Assembly: GCF_022549785.1 (NCBI RefSeq) | Contig: NZ_JAKZGO010000004.1 | Coordinates: 297,603-361,602, forward strand | Source of the DNA: Belliella alkalica | GTDB lineage: Bacteria > Bacteroidota > Bacteroidia > Cytophagales > Cyclobacteriaceae | DNA: 64,000 nt | Direction: 5' to 3' | Shown: positions 44,087 to 52,281 of the stretch, one piece after another | How the letters are laid out: every line of letters begins with the position of its first letter | How positions within the stretch are numbered: the first letter of the stretch is position 1 | Notes under the pieces: model-generated | Database searches by the model: none | Told to the model about the DNA's origin: nothing | The model's input: only the letters and a program-made list of their open reading frames with translations | Made by a program: the position numbers and the translations under genes

Positions 44087-44855
44087 ATGAATTTGCATTC
44101 GTGATCAACCGGATCCCTTCAAGTGTTAGGTTTTTGTCAACCTTGTCAAATGTCGATTGAAGATTGGATAAAATAGATGCAAGCCCACCGGTAGCGATTA
44201 TCTTGAAAGTTGTAGAAGTCTCATGTTCTATTGCTTCAATCATGCCTTTTACCAAACCTGTGTAGCCATAGAGAATTCCAGCCTGAATTGATTCCACCGT
44301 ATTTTTCCCAATTGCTGATTTTGGGAATTTCAACTCTACTTCGGGAAGTTTTGATGTGTGATGAAAAAGTGAACGTTTTGCTGTATTCAAACCAGGAACT
44401 ATATTCACCCCCATCACATTACCCTTTTCTCCAACTATTGTAAATGTCAAAGCGGTCCCAAAATCCACAATAATGCAATTTGACTTGAACATCTCATAGG
44501 CAGCAGTCACATTACACATCAGGTCTGTACCGATTTCGTTTGGCCTCTTTGTTGATACTTTTAGTTTTTGGTAACTCTTACCTGAAATCATATGCAGAGG
44601 AGCCCTTAAAAATTCCGCACAAAATTGCTGGATTACAGGAATTATTTCTGGAACCACAGAGCTAAACCCAACCTGATAGATCTGTTCATATTTGATGTTG
44701 TTTTCCAGGAAAAAAAGATGGAGTTCTTTTTCCAATTGAAGAATACTGATATCTATCCGGGTGGTTACTCTACACTCATGTTTCCAGGCAGCCTCTTGCT
44801 TGTCATAAAATCCAAAAACAATATTTGAGTTGCCTGCATCAATTGAAAGAAACAT
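44070..44855 (-). CDS. coaX: Type III pantothenate kinase
   Basis: First step of coenzyme A synthesis: ATP-dependent phosphorylation of pantothenate. 261 residues from the ATG at 44855 (MFLSIDAGNSN); the longer frame would need a TTG. ASKHA-fold motifs are LSIDAGNSNIVFGF (phosphate 1), RPNEIGTDLMCNVTAAYE (substrate site, about 100) and CIIVDFGTALTFTIV (about 120). The sequence GVNIVPGLNTAKRSL is also typical. It is convergent with, and overlaps, the M23 gene. Confidence 0.93.
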   Translation of the reverse strand: MFLSIDAGNSNIVFGFYDKQEAAWKHECRVTTRIDISILQLEKELHLFFLENNIKYEQIYQVGFSSVVPEIIPVIQQFCAEFLRAPLHMISGKSYQKLKVSTKRPNEIGTDLMCNVTAAYEMFKSNCIIVDFGTALTFTIVGEKGNVMGVNIVPGLNTAKRSLFHHTSKLPEVELKFPKSAIGKNTVESIQAGILYGYTGLVKGMIEAIEHETSTTFKIIATGGLASILSNLQSTFDKVDKNLTLEGIRLITNANSFTENQ

Positions 44856-44866
44856 AGGTTGGTGAT

Positions 44867-44884
44867 TATTTTTGTCCAAATATA
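44867..44884. promoter_or_regulatory. Overlapping divergent -7 elements between coaX and the GNAT gene
   Basis: TATTTTTG (44867-44874, plus strand) with TTG 21 bases upstream could serve the GNAT gene. On the minus strand TATATTTG (44884-44877) could serve coaX. The -33 match is weak for the minus direction. Confidence 0.35.
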
Positions 44885-44927
44885 AAAATTGATTTCAACC
44901 TTTTTAGAATTTTGGCTAATTTCGAAT

Positions 44928-45404
44928 ATGTATAAGATTAGAAAAGGAGAAAAAGAAGATCTTCCAAGGGTTTTAGAATTGATCAGGGAACTTGCACTTT
45001 ATGAAAAAGCACCCGAGCAAGTTTCTAATACTGTAGAAATGATGGAAATGGATGGATTTGGTCCAAATCCAATTTATGGTTTTTTTGTCGCGGTCAAAGA
45101 GGCAACACAAGAGATTATTGGTATCTCAATTTATTATTATCGCTATAGCACTTGGAAAGGTAAAAGACTTTATCTAGAAGATATTGTGGTGACAGAATCT
45201 GAAAGAGGGTTCGGTGCTGGAAAGTTACTTTTTGACAGAACCATGATGAAGTGCCTTGAAGACAAATGTTCTGGAATGATGTGGCAGGTACTCGACTGGA
45301 ATGAACCTGCTATCAATTTCTACAAAAAATATGGTGCGGATTTGGATGGTGAATGGATCAATTGCAATCTTCAAGCTGATGAAATTCAAACTTTGCTTTC
45401 ATAA
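44928..45404 (+). CDS. GNAT-family N-acetyltransferase (diamine acetyltransferase-like)
   Basis: 158 residues from ATG 44928 (MYKIRKGEKEDLPRVLELIR). GNAT motifs: LYLEDIVVTESERGFGAGK (motif A, acetyl-CoA loop, about 75-93) and DWNEPAINFYKKYGADLDGE (motif B). The N-terminal ELALYEKAPEQV is typical of the spermidine/spermine and thialysine acetyltransferase group. With aguA/aguB about 8 kb away this fits polyamine metabolism, but substrate is inferred from family only. Confidence 0.87.
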   Translation: MYKIRKGEKEDLPRVLELIRELALYEKAPEQVSNTVEMMEMDGFGPNPIYGFFVAVKEATQEIIGISIYYYRYSTWKGKRLYLEDIVVTESERGFGAGKLLFDRTMMKCLEDKCSGMMWQVLDWNEPAINFYKKYGADLDGEWINCNLQADEIQTLLS

Positions 45405-45606
45405 GTTGGAACTTAAAAAATCATTAGGTGAATTTTTACATGAAATCAGGAGGGTAATCATTACATACGCCACGCCTGTGCGCCTAGGTGCAGCGAGCAA
45501 GGGTTATTAGTCGATTAGTTATCAGTGTACTAATTGATTTAAAACATATCATTTTGCTTAGCTACGAGTTAGAAAGCGGACTTACTGATTCAAAAAATAG
45601 ACATTC

Positions 45607-45640
45607 AAGGATGCATATTGGTTTTATTGCATCCTTTTAC
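45607..45640 (-). terminator. Terminator retained behind the displaced TRIC 3' end
   Basis: Perfect 9-bp arms AAGGATGCA (45607-45615) and TGCATCCTT (45628-45636). It lies just past the stop codon of the decayed TRIC remnant on the minus strand and would originally have ended that gene. It has a T-tract on the plus strand too, so it may now also stop the GNAT transcript. The sequence 45405-45606 holds nothing else recognisable. Confidence 0.6.
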
Positions 45641-45642
45641 TT

Positions 45643-45746
45643 TTAATCCAAGCTTGGCAAATTCAATTTTTCCTCACGGCAATCATCTTAATACTGATCA
45701 CTGTTGAAATAGAGATCAAGACATTCTAGTGCCATTCCTTTCCAAA
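45643..45746 (-). pseudogene. Decayed copy of the TRIC-gene 3' end
   Basis: On the minus strand this segment reads ISISTVISIKMIAV and, after a one-base deletion, LNLPSLD and TAA. The intact gene at 46419 ends LISMSVVISIRMIAV, then KYKLSLPSLD and TAA. About 30 codons are recognisable, with a frameshift and scattered changes. The remnant begins about 12 bases beyond the stop of the gene at 45759. Confidence 0.8.
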
Positions 45747-45758
45747 GTGGTTTTGTGA

Positions 45759-46340
45759 TCAAAAACTTTTCCCCAAACTGATTCCAAATCCAATTGGGAT
45801 AAATTGAACAGGTTTTTCTGAAACGCCAGAATTATAGAATGCTAAGGTAGGTGTATATCCTATTCTATAAAAAAAGCCTCCATCAGGCTTCTGATAGCGA
45901 TACCCAATTCTCGCCATAAGGAATCTATCCCAATATGTTTTTTCCTCAAGTTCGCCTGCCTGATCAGGGTCTGAGAGAAATCTTCTGTTTAGAATCGTGA
46001 AAAATCCTGCTCCAAACTCAAAATGATGTTTATCTCTCCCAAGAAACGCTGTAATTTCTGCTGGAAAGACAGGAATCAAATAGCCAGAATGAATGGGTTC
46101 ACTGGGTTGGCGATATCTCAAAGAGAAACCTACACTTGCTGCTATTTTTAATTTATTGTTTTGATGTATAATGCGCCCATAGTTGACGGCATACTGAAGC
46201 GGATTTCCCCCGAGTTCAACAAATAAAGAGTTTTTAGCAGTGAAAATTTCAGCCTCTTTTTGGGCAAATGAACTGAATTGGAAACATAGGAAAAAGACCA
46301 AAGTGGAAGAAAAAAAGTGTTTACAACATATTGATTCCAT
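45759..46340 (-). CDS. Exported hypothetical protein, possible outer-membrane barrel
   Basis: 193 residues with a signal peptide (SSTLVFFLCFQFSSFAQ). The mature part has strand-like segments (NSLFVELGGNPLQYAVNYGR, then LKIAASVGFSLRYR, then KHHFEFGAGFFTILNRRF) and a C-terminus IPIGFGISLGKSF, suggesting a small barrel or related exported beta protein. It is bracketed by the intact TRIC gene (78 bases upstream, same strand) and the decayed TRIC 3' end downstream, so it looks inserted. Confidence 0.65.
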   Translation of the reverse strand: MESICCKHFFSSTLVFFLCFQFSSFAQKEAEIFTAKNSLFVELGGNPLQYAVNYGRIIHQNNKLKIAASVGFSLRYRQPSEPIHSGYLIPVFPAEITAFLGRDKHHFEFGAGFFTILNRRFLSDPDQAGELEEKTYWDRFLMARIGYRYQKPDGGFFYRIGYTPTLAFYNSGVSEKPVQFIPIGFGISLGKSF

Positions 46341-46418
46341 AGCTGTATTGAGTTTAAATGAATATTCACAAAAAAGATTTTAACACTTTTCAAGATCTAA
46401 AATAGTCAAATAAATCTT

Positions 46419-47021
46419 TTAATCCAAGCTAGGCAAACTCAGTTTGTATTTTACAGCTATCATCCGAATACTGATTACTACCGACATAGAGATCAGTAGG
46501 TTATAGTCTCTTTCCAGGCCAAAATGATTTAAGATCAAATATAAAATAGCACCGGTAAGACAAGCACTGGCATAGATTTCTTTTCTAAACAAAATCGGGA
46601 TTTCATTGGTCAGGGTATCTCTCAATACCCCGCCCATTACTGCAGAGAACATTCCCATGATTGCTGCAATCTCTACACTTACGCCCAAGCTAAGCGCTTT
46701 CTCTACTCCCAATACAGTGAAAAAACCAATACCCAATGTATCAAAAAGGAACATGGTCTTCCGAAGTTTCAGCAAGAATTTCTGGAAGAAAAATGCAGAT
46801 AGAATCCCCGCAAAGATGGCATACAATACATGTACATCCCCAATCCAAACCAACGGATAGCTTCCAAGAAGAATGTCTCTCAAGCTACCACCTCCGATGG
46901 CTGTGATGAAACCTGTAAAACCTGCACCAAAGAGATCATGTTCACGATCTCTCACAGCAAGTGCTCCAGAAATAGCAAAGACAAAAGTTCCGGCAAGTTC
47001 TAGCGGGTATTGTAAATCCAT
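46419..47021 (-). CDS. TRIC-type trimeric intracellular cation channel family protein
   Basis: 200 residues, seven membrane helices in two repeats: LELAGTFVFAISGALAVRDR with TAIGGGSLRDILLG, and LGIGFFTVLGVEKAL with SAVMGGVLRDTLTNEIP. The paired GGGxxRD-type motifs are diagnostic of the YicG/UPF0126 (bacterial TRIC) family. It is probably a monovalent cation channel of the inner membrane. Its final 30 codons are duplicated in decayed form at 45643-45746. Confidence 0.9.
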   Translation of the reverse strand: MDLQYPLELAGTFVFAISGALAVRDREHDLFGAGFTGFITAIGGGSLRDILLGSYPLVWIGDVHVLYAIFAGILSAFFFQKFLLKLRKTMFLFDTLGIGFFTVLGVEKALSLGVSVEIAAIMGMFSAVMGGVLRDTLTNEIPILFRKEIYASACLTGAILYLILNHFGLERDYNLLISMSVVISIRMIAVKYKLSLPSLD

Positions 47022-47114
47022 GGGGAGATAATTGAAATTTTCCCTAAAGATACCAAAAAATTATCTGTAGCGTTTTCTAATCGAATTACGTCTAGGGGGA
47101 AAATTGTTGACCAT

Positions 47115-47354
47115 ATGAAAAATCTAAAATTTCCAGCCATACTAATATTCTTGATGACAGCTTTTGCATTTCAGTGCGAGGATATCACCCCAAATGAAGT
47201 AACTGATTGCATTGATCCATCAAAAATCAAAAAAGATGCGGCTTGTTACATGATATATGCTCCTGTATGTGGTTGTGACAATAAAACATACGGCAATGAT
47301 TGTATAGCTATCAATGCAGGGGTGAAGTCATTTACTCAAGGTGCTTGCAAGTAA
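47115..47354 (+). CDS. Kazal-type protease inhibitor lipoprotein
   Basis: 79 residues: lipoprotein signal LIFLMTAFAFQC (Cys about 21), then one Kazal domain with CIDPSKI, CYMIYAPVCGCDNKTYGND, CIAINAGVKSF and terminal GACK. Six cysteines with the classical VCGCD-x-TYxN-x-C core. Bacterial Kazal lipoproteins are thought to inhibit serine proteases at the cell surface. It is convergent with the next small gene, with 2 bases between stops. Confidence 0.88.
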   Translation: MKNLKFPAILIFLMTAFAFQCEDITPNEVTDCIDPSKIKKDAACYMIYAPVCGCDNKTYGNDCIAINAGVKSFTQGACK

Positions 47355-47356
47355 TT

Positions 47357-47569
47357 CTAATCTTGCTGATCTTCATACCATTTTTCTTCGAATGTTGACT
47401 CCACTTCAACATCAGCTGTCAGTACTTTGTAAACCATCCAAAGTATAAGGAGTGGTGATACTGAGAATATGAATAAAATTACAGCGATATTGATGTTGGT
47501 AAATAGAAATGTCACATAAATAATCAAGATTGCAGTGACCCAATAGACTGGTGAGAGGAAATTTTTCAT
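47357..47569 (-). CDS. Small two-helix membrane protein
   Basis: 70 residues from ATG 47569 (MKNFLSPVYWVT). Two hydrophobic helices (VTAILIIYVTFLFT and IAVILFIFSVSPLLILWMVY) are followed by an acidic tail (VEVESTFEEKWYEDQQD). Family is not recognised. It is divergent from the VWA gene and could be regulated with it. Confidence 0.6.
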   Translation of the reverse strand: MKNFLSPVYWVTAILIIYVTFLFTNINIAVILFIFSVSPLLILWMVYKVLTADVEVESTFEEKWYEDQQD

Positions 47570-47634
47570 GATTTTTTTGTTTATTCTTTCAATAAGGTAA
47601 ACTAGCAAGCACCTATTCTTGTTATGTGCCTGTT

Positions 47635-48735
47635 ATGAAAGGATTCAGATTTACACAATATATACCGCCACAAGACCCCGATAAGAATAATTTTGAAAAT
47701 TTGCTGAATATCTTCCTCCAATTAGTGACCATGACTGGAGGAGATGCTGCTGAAGCATTGAGTTGGTTGACTAATTTGGACAAACAATACAACCTGACCA
47801 ACCCTCAATATGGCATTGGGGATTTTATCGAAGACCTCAAGGCAAAAGGATATTTGACAGAGCAAAATCAAAAAGGGGAATTCAAAATCACTGGGAAAGC
47901 AGAGCGATCAATAAGAAAATCTGCGCTAGAGGAGATTTTTGGGAAATTGAAAAAATCAAAAGGAGGACAACACAAAACCAAACATTCTGGAACAGGAGAT
48001 GAAAGAGGTACTGATAGGAGACCTTATTCTTTTGGAGACAATTTGGATCAGATTGCACTTACTGATTCCTTGAGAAATGCCCAAGTCAATCATGGTTTTT
48101 CTGGGGATTATTTACTCACAGAAGACGATCTTGAAATCGTGGAAAATGAAGTCAGAACACAGACTTCTACTGTTTTGATGATTGACATTTCTCATTCCAT
48201 GATCCTTTATGGAGAAGATAGGATCACACCTGCCAAAAAAGTTGCTATGGCGCTGGCTGAATTGATCAAAACTCGCTACCCTAAAGACACCTTGGATATC
48301 ATTGTTTTCGGAAATGATGCTTGGCAGATTGAAATCAAGGATTTGCCCTATTTGCAAGTTGGCCCATACCATACCAATACTGTTGCTGGGTTGGAGCTTG
48401 CCATGGATTTGCTTCGAAGAAGAAAAAATCCCAACAAGCAGATATTCATGATTACAGATGGGAAACCTACCTGTCTGAAAGTTGGGATTAAGTATTATAA
48501 AAACAGCTTTGGAATAGATAGCAAAATCCTTAGCGAAACCCTCAAACTGGCAGCACAATGTAGAAAATTGAAAATTCCGGTAACCACATTTATGATTGCT
48601 TCCGATCCTTATTTGAAAGAGTTTGTAAAGGAATTTACAAAAGTAAACAATGGAAATGCGTACTACAGTAGCTTGAAAGGATTGGGAGATTTGATTTTTG
48701 AAGATTATAAGCGTAATAGAACTAAAAGATTTTAA
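47635..48735 (+). CDS. VWA-domain protein (CoxE/ChlD-like partner of MoxR ATPase)
   Basis: 366 residues from ATG 47635. The N-terminal about 150 residues are helical and charged. The C-terminal VWA domain has a MIDAS motif VLMIDISHSMIL (DxSxS, about 182), a conserved Thr region GPYHTNTVAGLE and Asp in FMITDGKPTC (about 276). VWA proteins beside MoxR-type AAA+ proteins act as chelatase-like or chaperone pairs. The AAA gene starts 5 bases downstream. Confidence 0.85.
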   Translation: MKGFRFTQYIPPQDPDKNNFENLLNIFLQLVTMTGGDAAEALSWLTNLDKQYNLTNPQYGIGDFIEDLKAKGYLTEQNQKGEFKITGKAERSIRKSALEEIFGKLKKSKGGQHKTKHSGTGDERGTDRRPYSFGDNLDQIALTDSLRNAQVNHGFSGDYLLTEDDLEIVENEVRTQTSTVLMIDISHSMILYGEDRITPAKKVAMALAELIKTRYPKDTLDIIVFGNDAWQIEIKDLPYLQVGPYHTNTVAGLELAMDLLRRRKNPNKQIFMITDGKPTCLKVGIKYYKNSFGIDSKILSETLKLAAQCRKLKIPVTTFMIASDPYLKEFVKEFTKVNNGNAYYSSLKGLGDLIFEDYKRNRTKRF

Positions 48736-48740
48736 ATAAA

Positions 48741-50264
48741 ATGGAGTATAATAAACTAACTGCAAAAGAATTACTGAATATAAAAACATTGGGAGAGTTA
48801 AAGGCTGCTGGCTACGAACCCAAATCTATCAAAGAAGAGCTCAGGCAGAATCTGATTTCCAAAATCCAAAAGGGAGAAAATGTCTTTGAGGGGATTTGGG
48901 GATATGAAGATACAGTTATTCCTGATATCGAAAGGGCGATTCTTTCTAGACACAATATCAATCTACTCGGATTGCGTGGACAGGCAAAAACAAGGATTGC
49001 TAGGATGATGACATTTTTGTTGGATGAATTTGTGCCAGTCATAGAAGGTTCGGAGCTCAATGATGATCCTTTAGCACCACTTTCATCATCATCCTTGGCG
49101 CTGATAGAGGCCAAGGGAGATCATACACCAATCGCCTGGTGGCACAGGGCTGATCGTTACACAGAAAAACTAGCTACTCCAGATGTTTCCGTAGCTGATT
49201 TGATAGGTGATGTGGATCCCATCAAAGCCGCTACTTTGAAATTGTCATATAATGACGAAAGAGTAATTCATTATGGATTGGTACCGCGCTCACACAGATC
49301 GATTTTCGTGATCAACGAACTTCCAGATTTGCAAGCCCGAATCCAAGTAGCACTTTTCAATATCTTGCAAGAAGGCGATATTCAGATCAGAGGTTTCAAA
49401 CTTCGCCTTCCATTGGATATTCAATTTGTCTTTACAGCAAACCCAGAAGATTACACCAACAGAGGTTCTATAGTCACACCTTTGAAAGACAGGATTGAAA
49501 GTCAAATCATCACGCATTATCCAAAAACGATAGAAATTGGAAAACAAATCACAGCCCAAGAAGCAAAACTAGATGGTAAGCCTTTGGACAAGATCCATGT
49601 GCCAGAGCTTATGAAGGATTTGATCGAGCAGATTGCCATAGAAGCAAGGCATAGCGAATATGTGGATGAGAAAAGTGGTGTTTCAGCTAGATTGACTATT
49701 TCTGCTTATGAAAACTTGATTTCTGCTGCTGAGCGAAGGCTTTATAAAAATAAGGAAGAAAATACCGTTGTCAGAATTTCAGATCTTATAGGAGTGATCC
49801 CAGCGATCACGGGGAAAGTCGAATTGGTCTATGAAGGAGAGCAAGAAGGAGCAGGGTTGGTTGCATACAACTTAATCGGTAAGGCAATTAGGACCATGTT
49901 CGTTGATTATTTTCCTTCTCCAGAGCAAAAGAAAAAAGACAAAGAGGGCAATCCTTACGTGTTGCCATTATCCTGGTTTGGCGAAGGGAATTCACTTGAT
50001 ATTCTTGCTTCCCAATCTGACAAGGAGTACAAAACAGCATTACACAATGTGCCGGGTTTGGAAGAGATAATTACGGCAACAATCAAAGGACTTCCTGAGA
50101 AAGAAAAAGAGTTCTTTATGGAATTTGCCTTACATGGCTTGGCGGAATACAGCCAACTTAGTAAAAAATTGCTTGATACAGGCATGCAATTCAAAGACCT
50201 CTTCAGTTCTATGTTTGACATGGGTGCTCCCGATGAAGATGAATTCGATGAGGATGATAATTGA
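48741..50264 (+). CDS. MoxR/magnesium-chelatase-like AAA+ ATPase with non-canonical Walker motifs
   Basis: 507 residues. The AAA+ core has a phosphate loop INLLGLRGQAKTRIARMM (about 73-90) in which the last Gly of GxxxxGKT is Ala. The Walker B position reads RSIFVINELPDLQARIQVAL, with Asn-Glu in place of Asp-Glu. Sensor-1-like VFTANPEDYTNRG and sensor-2 region GVSARLTISAYENL follow. A C-terminal acidic tail ends the protein. By analogy with ChlI/ChlD and MoxR systems it probably remodels or inserts cofactors into a target together with the VWA protein. Confidence 0.85.
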   Translation: MEYNKLTAKELLNIKTLGELKAAGYEPKSIKEELRQNLISKIQKGENVFEGIWGYEDTVIPDIERAILSRHNINLLGLRGQAKTRIARMMTFLLDEFVPVIEGSELNDDPLAPLSSSSLALIEAKGDHTPIAWWHRADRYTEKLATPDVSVADLIGDVDPIKAATLKLSYNDERVIHYGLVPRSHRSIFVINELPDLQARIQVALFNILQEGDIQIRGFKLRLPLDIQFVFTANPEDYTNRGSIVTPLKDRIESQIITHYPKTIEIGKQITAQEAKLDGKPLDKIHVPELMKDLIEQIAIEARHSEYVDEKSGVSARLTISAYENLISAAERRLYKNKEENTVVRISDLIGVIPAITGKVELVYEGEQEGAGLVAYNLIGKAIRTMFVDYFPSPEQKKKDKEGNPYVLPLSWFGEGNSLDILASQSDKEYKTALHNVPGLEEIITATIKGLPEKEKEFFMEFALHGLAEYSQLSKKLLDTGMQFKDLFSSMFDMGAPDEDEFDEDDN

Positions 50265-50417
50265 TACCTTTATCTAAAGTCGAAAAACAATTTCGTCTCG
50301 ACAAAAAGGTCTTTGAACAAAAAGGGGCGTTAGCCCTGTTCTCTTCGTAAAAAAAAACGAAAGACTATTAAACGAGGGGCGTAGCCCTGAAATCTAAATA
50401 ATAGTAAGTGAATTAAA
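50265..50417. other. Intergenic region with a short repeated motif
   Basis: No gene was seen. AGGGGCG(T)TAGCCCTG-type units occur at 50323-50338 and 50375-50389, each partly self-complementary, around a small TTCGT/ACGAA hairpin. After the terminator, 50458-50626 holds nothing recognisable. Confidence 0.5.
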
Positions 50418-50457
50418 AAAGCCCATAGCCTGAATAAAATCGGGCTATGGGCTTTTA
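50418..50457. terminator. Bidirectional terminator between the AAA gene and ndk
   Basis: AAGCCCATAGCC and GGCTATGGGCTT with an 11-base loop, an A-tract before and T residues after. Confidence 0.8.
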
Positions 50458-50626
50458 TGCTAAAATCGAGTGCTTTGAAGAATCCTCTAAGTCCTATAAT
50501 AGAGCCTCTAGTGAAAATATAAGTGGTAGTTATTTATATTTCGCCGTAGGCTTACTTCGACTATATTTCAAAAGACCTTAGCATGTTTCTTTTGCTTAGC
50601 TGTTTTACTTATCCTTAGAATTCTGA

Positions 50627-51049
50627 TTAAAGAACTCTCTCAGCTTGATTGAAGAAGAAGTTTCCTTCGATTGCTGCATTTTCGTCAGAGTCAGAACCGT
50701 GAACGGCATTCGCCTCGATAGATGTAGCGAAGATTTTTCTGATTGTTCCTTCTGCTGCATCTGCAGGGTTTGTAGCACCGATCAATTTACGGAAATCCTC
50801 TACTGCGTTGTCTTTTTCCAAGATCGCTGCGAAGATAGGTCCTGAAGACATATATGCACAAAGGTCAGCGTAGAATGGTCTAGCCTGATGAACTTCGTAG
50901 AATTTACCTGCCAATTCAGGAGTCAATTTAGTAGCTTTCATTGCTACTACTTTGAAACCAGCTTCTTCGATCATTTTCAAGATAGCACCAGCATTTCCTG
51001 CTGCAAAAGCATCAGGTTTGATCATGGTGAAAGTTCTGTTAGTTGCCAT
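50627..51049 (-). CDS. ndk: Nucleoside diphosphate kinase
   Basis: Transfers gamma-phosphate between nucleoside tri- and diphosphates. 140 residues, standard. Motifs are [16 protein letters not shown] (about 6-21), [15 protein letters not shown] (about 57) and the active-site His in [14 protein letters not shown] (about 116). It is a single gene, divergent from the DHH phosphoesterase. Confidence 0.96.
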   Translation of the reverse strand: MATNRTFTMIKPDAFAAGNAGAILKMIEEAGFKVVAMKATKLTPELAGKFYEVHQARPFYADLCAYMSSGPIFAAILEKDNAVEDFRKLIGATNPADAAEGTIRKIFATSIEANAVHGSDSDENAAIEGNFFFNQAERVL

Positions 51050-51085
51050 ATTATTAGATTTATTTCGTTTTTATGAATTAGGGTG

Positions 51086-51093
51086 CAAAAATA
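51086..51093 (-). promoter_or_regulatory. Likely ndk -7 element
   Basis: Minus strand TATTTTTG fits TAnnTTTG, 36 bases before the ndk start. The -33 element is weak. Confidence 0.4.
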
Positions 51094-51240
51094 CGGGAAA
51101 TAAATGAAGTTCCGAATGATGTAAGTAAAATCTGTGTTATCTCTTTTGTTTTGAGTGCCTTATAGATATTGGGATTTTTAAAAAATTATCATGACCTTTG
51201 CAAACTGTGTTCTCAAAAGGACAGGTACAAAAGCTTTAAA

Positions 51241-52281
51241 ATGCAAGCATTCGAGTTATTTAAAAATAAAATCGCCACTCCAGCAAAAATAGTCATAACT
51301 ACCCATTACAAGCCAGATGCAGACGCATTGGGTTCCTCGTTGGGATTAGCTAACTATCTGCTGAAAAAGGGGCACGAAGTTTCAGTGATTACACCATCTG
51401 ATTATCCATCTTTCCTTCACTGGATGAAGGGGAATGATGCTGTAATCAACTTTGAGGATAAAAGTGTCCAGCAAGATGCAATAAAGAAAATTCAGGAAGC
51501 TGAAATTATTTTTTGCCTCGATTTTTCATGTTTGAGCAGGCTTCAGGCCATGCAGGACTATGTCAAAGATTCCAAAGCTTACAAAGTGAACATAGATCAC
51601 CACCAAGATCCAAAGGATTTTTGTGATTTTAGATTTTGGAGTACAGATGCTGCCGCTACTTGTGAATTGTTGTATGAATTGATCGTAAAGGTTGGGGACA
51701 AGGATCTTTTGGACTCTGATATTGCAGAATGCCTTTATTCTGGGATCATGACAGATACAGGAGGATTCAGACATCCCAATACGACTAAAAATGTTCACCT
51801 AATTACAGCAGAATTGATTGAGCTGGGAGCGGATAATTCGAAAATCTCAAAATTGATCTACGATACCAATAGCGTCAACAGGCTGAAATTCATAGGTTTT
51901 GCGATCTCTAGAAGATTGATGATCAATGAGGATCTCAAAATTGCTTATTTTGCCATCAGTAAAAAGGATCTTCGAAAATACTCTTCCCAAACAGGAGATA
52001 CAGAAGGTTTGGTCAATTATGCTTTGTCAATAGGTGGGATCAAAATAGCAGCATTATTCACAGAAAGAGAAGATGGGATTAAGATATCTTTCAGATCTAC
52101 TGAGGAAGTGGCTGTCAATAAATTTGCACAAGAATATTTCAATGGTGGTGGGCACAAAAATGCTTCCGGCGGAAAATCGGACTTGACTTTGAGCGAAACA
52201 ACAGAGAAATTTGAGAAATTAATTAAAGAAAACTATAATACATTATTCAAACAACTTGAACTTATCCATGAAAAAAATTAA
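51241..52281 (+). CDS. DHH/DHHA1 phosphoesterase (NrnA-like)
   Basis: 346 residues from ATG 51241. The DHH domain has ITTHYKPDADALGSSLGLAN (motif I, about 20-39), FCLDFSCLSRL (motif II), NIDHHQDP (DHH motif, about 118) and TDTGGFRHPNTT (motif IV). The C-terminal DHHA1 domain ends with the nucleic-acid-binding GGGHKNASGG (about 303). NrnA-type enzymes degrade nano-RNA and pAp. The following FKBP gene overlaps its end by 14 bases. Confidence 0.92.
   Translation: MQAFELFKNKIATPAKIVITTHYKPDADALGSSLGLANYLLKKGHEVSVITPSDYPSFLHWMKGNDAVINFEDKSVQQDAIKKIQEAEIIFCLDFSCLSRLQAMQDYVKDSKAYKVNIDHHQDPKDFCDFRFWSTDAAATCELLYELIVKVGDKDLLDSDIAECLYSGIMTDTGGFRHPNTTKNVHLITAELIELGADNSKISKLIYDTNSVNRLKFIGFAISRRLMINEDLKIAYFAISKKDLRKYSSQTGDTEGLVNYALSIGGIKIAALFTEREDGIKISFRSTEEVAVNKFAQEYFNGGGHKNASGGKSDLTLSETTEKFEKLIKENYNTLFKQLELIHEKN

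Noticed and set aside
48112-48789. 225-codon minus-strand frame inside the VWA gene
   Set aside because: Antisense shadow of a gene with an intact MIDAS domain; Phe/Ile/Ser-rich with no motif.
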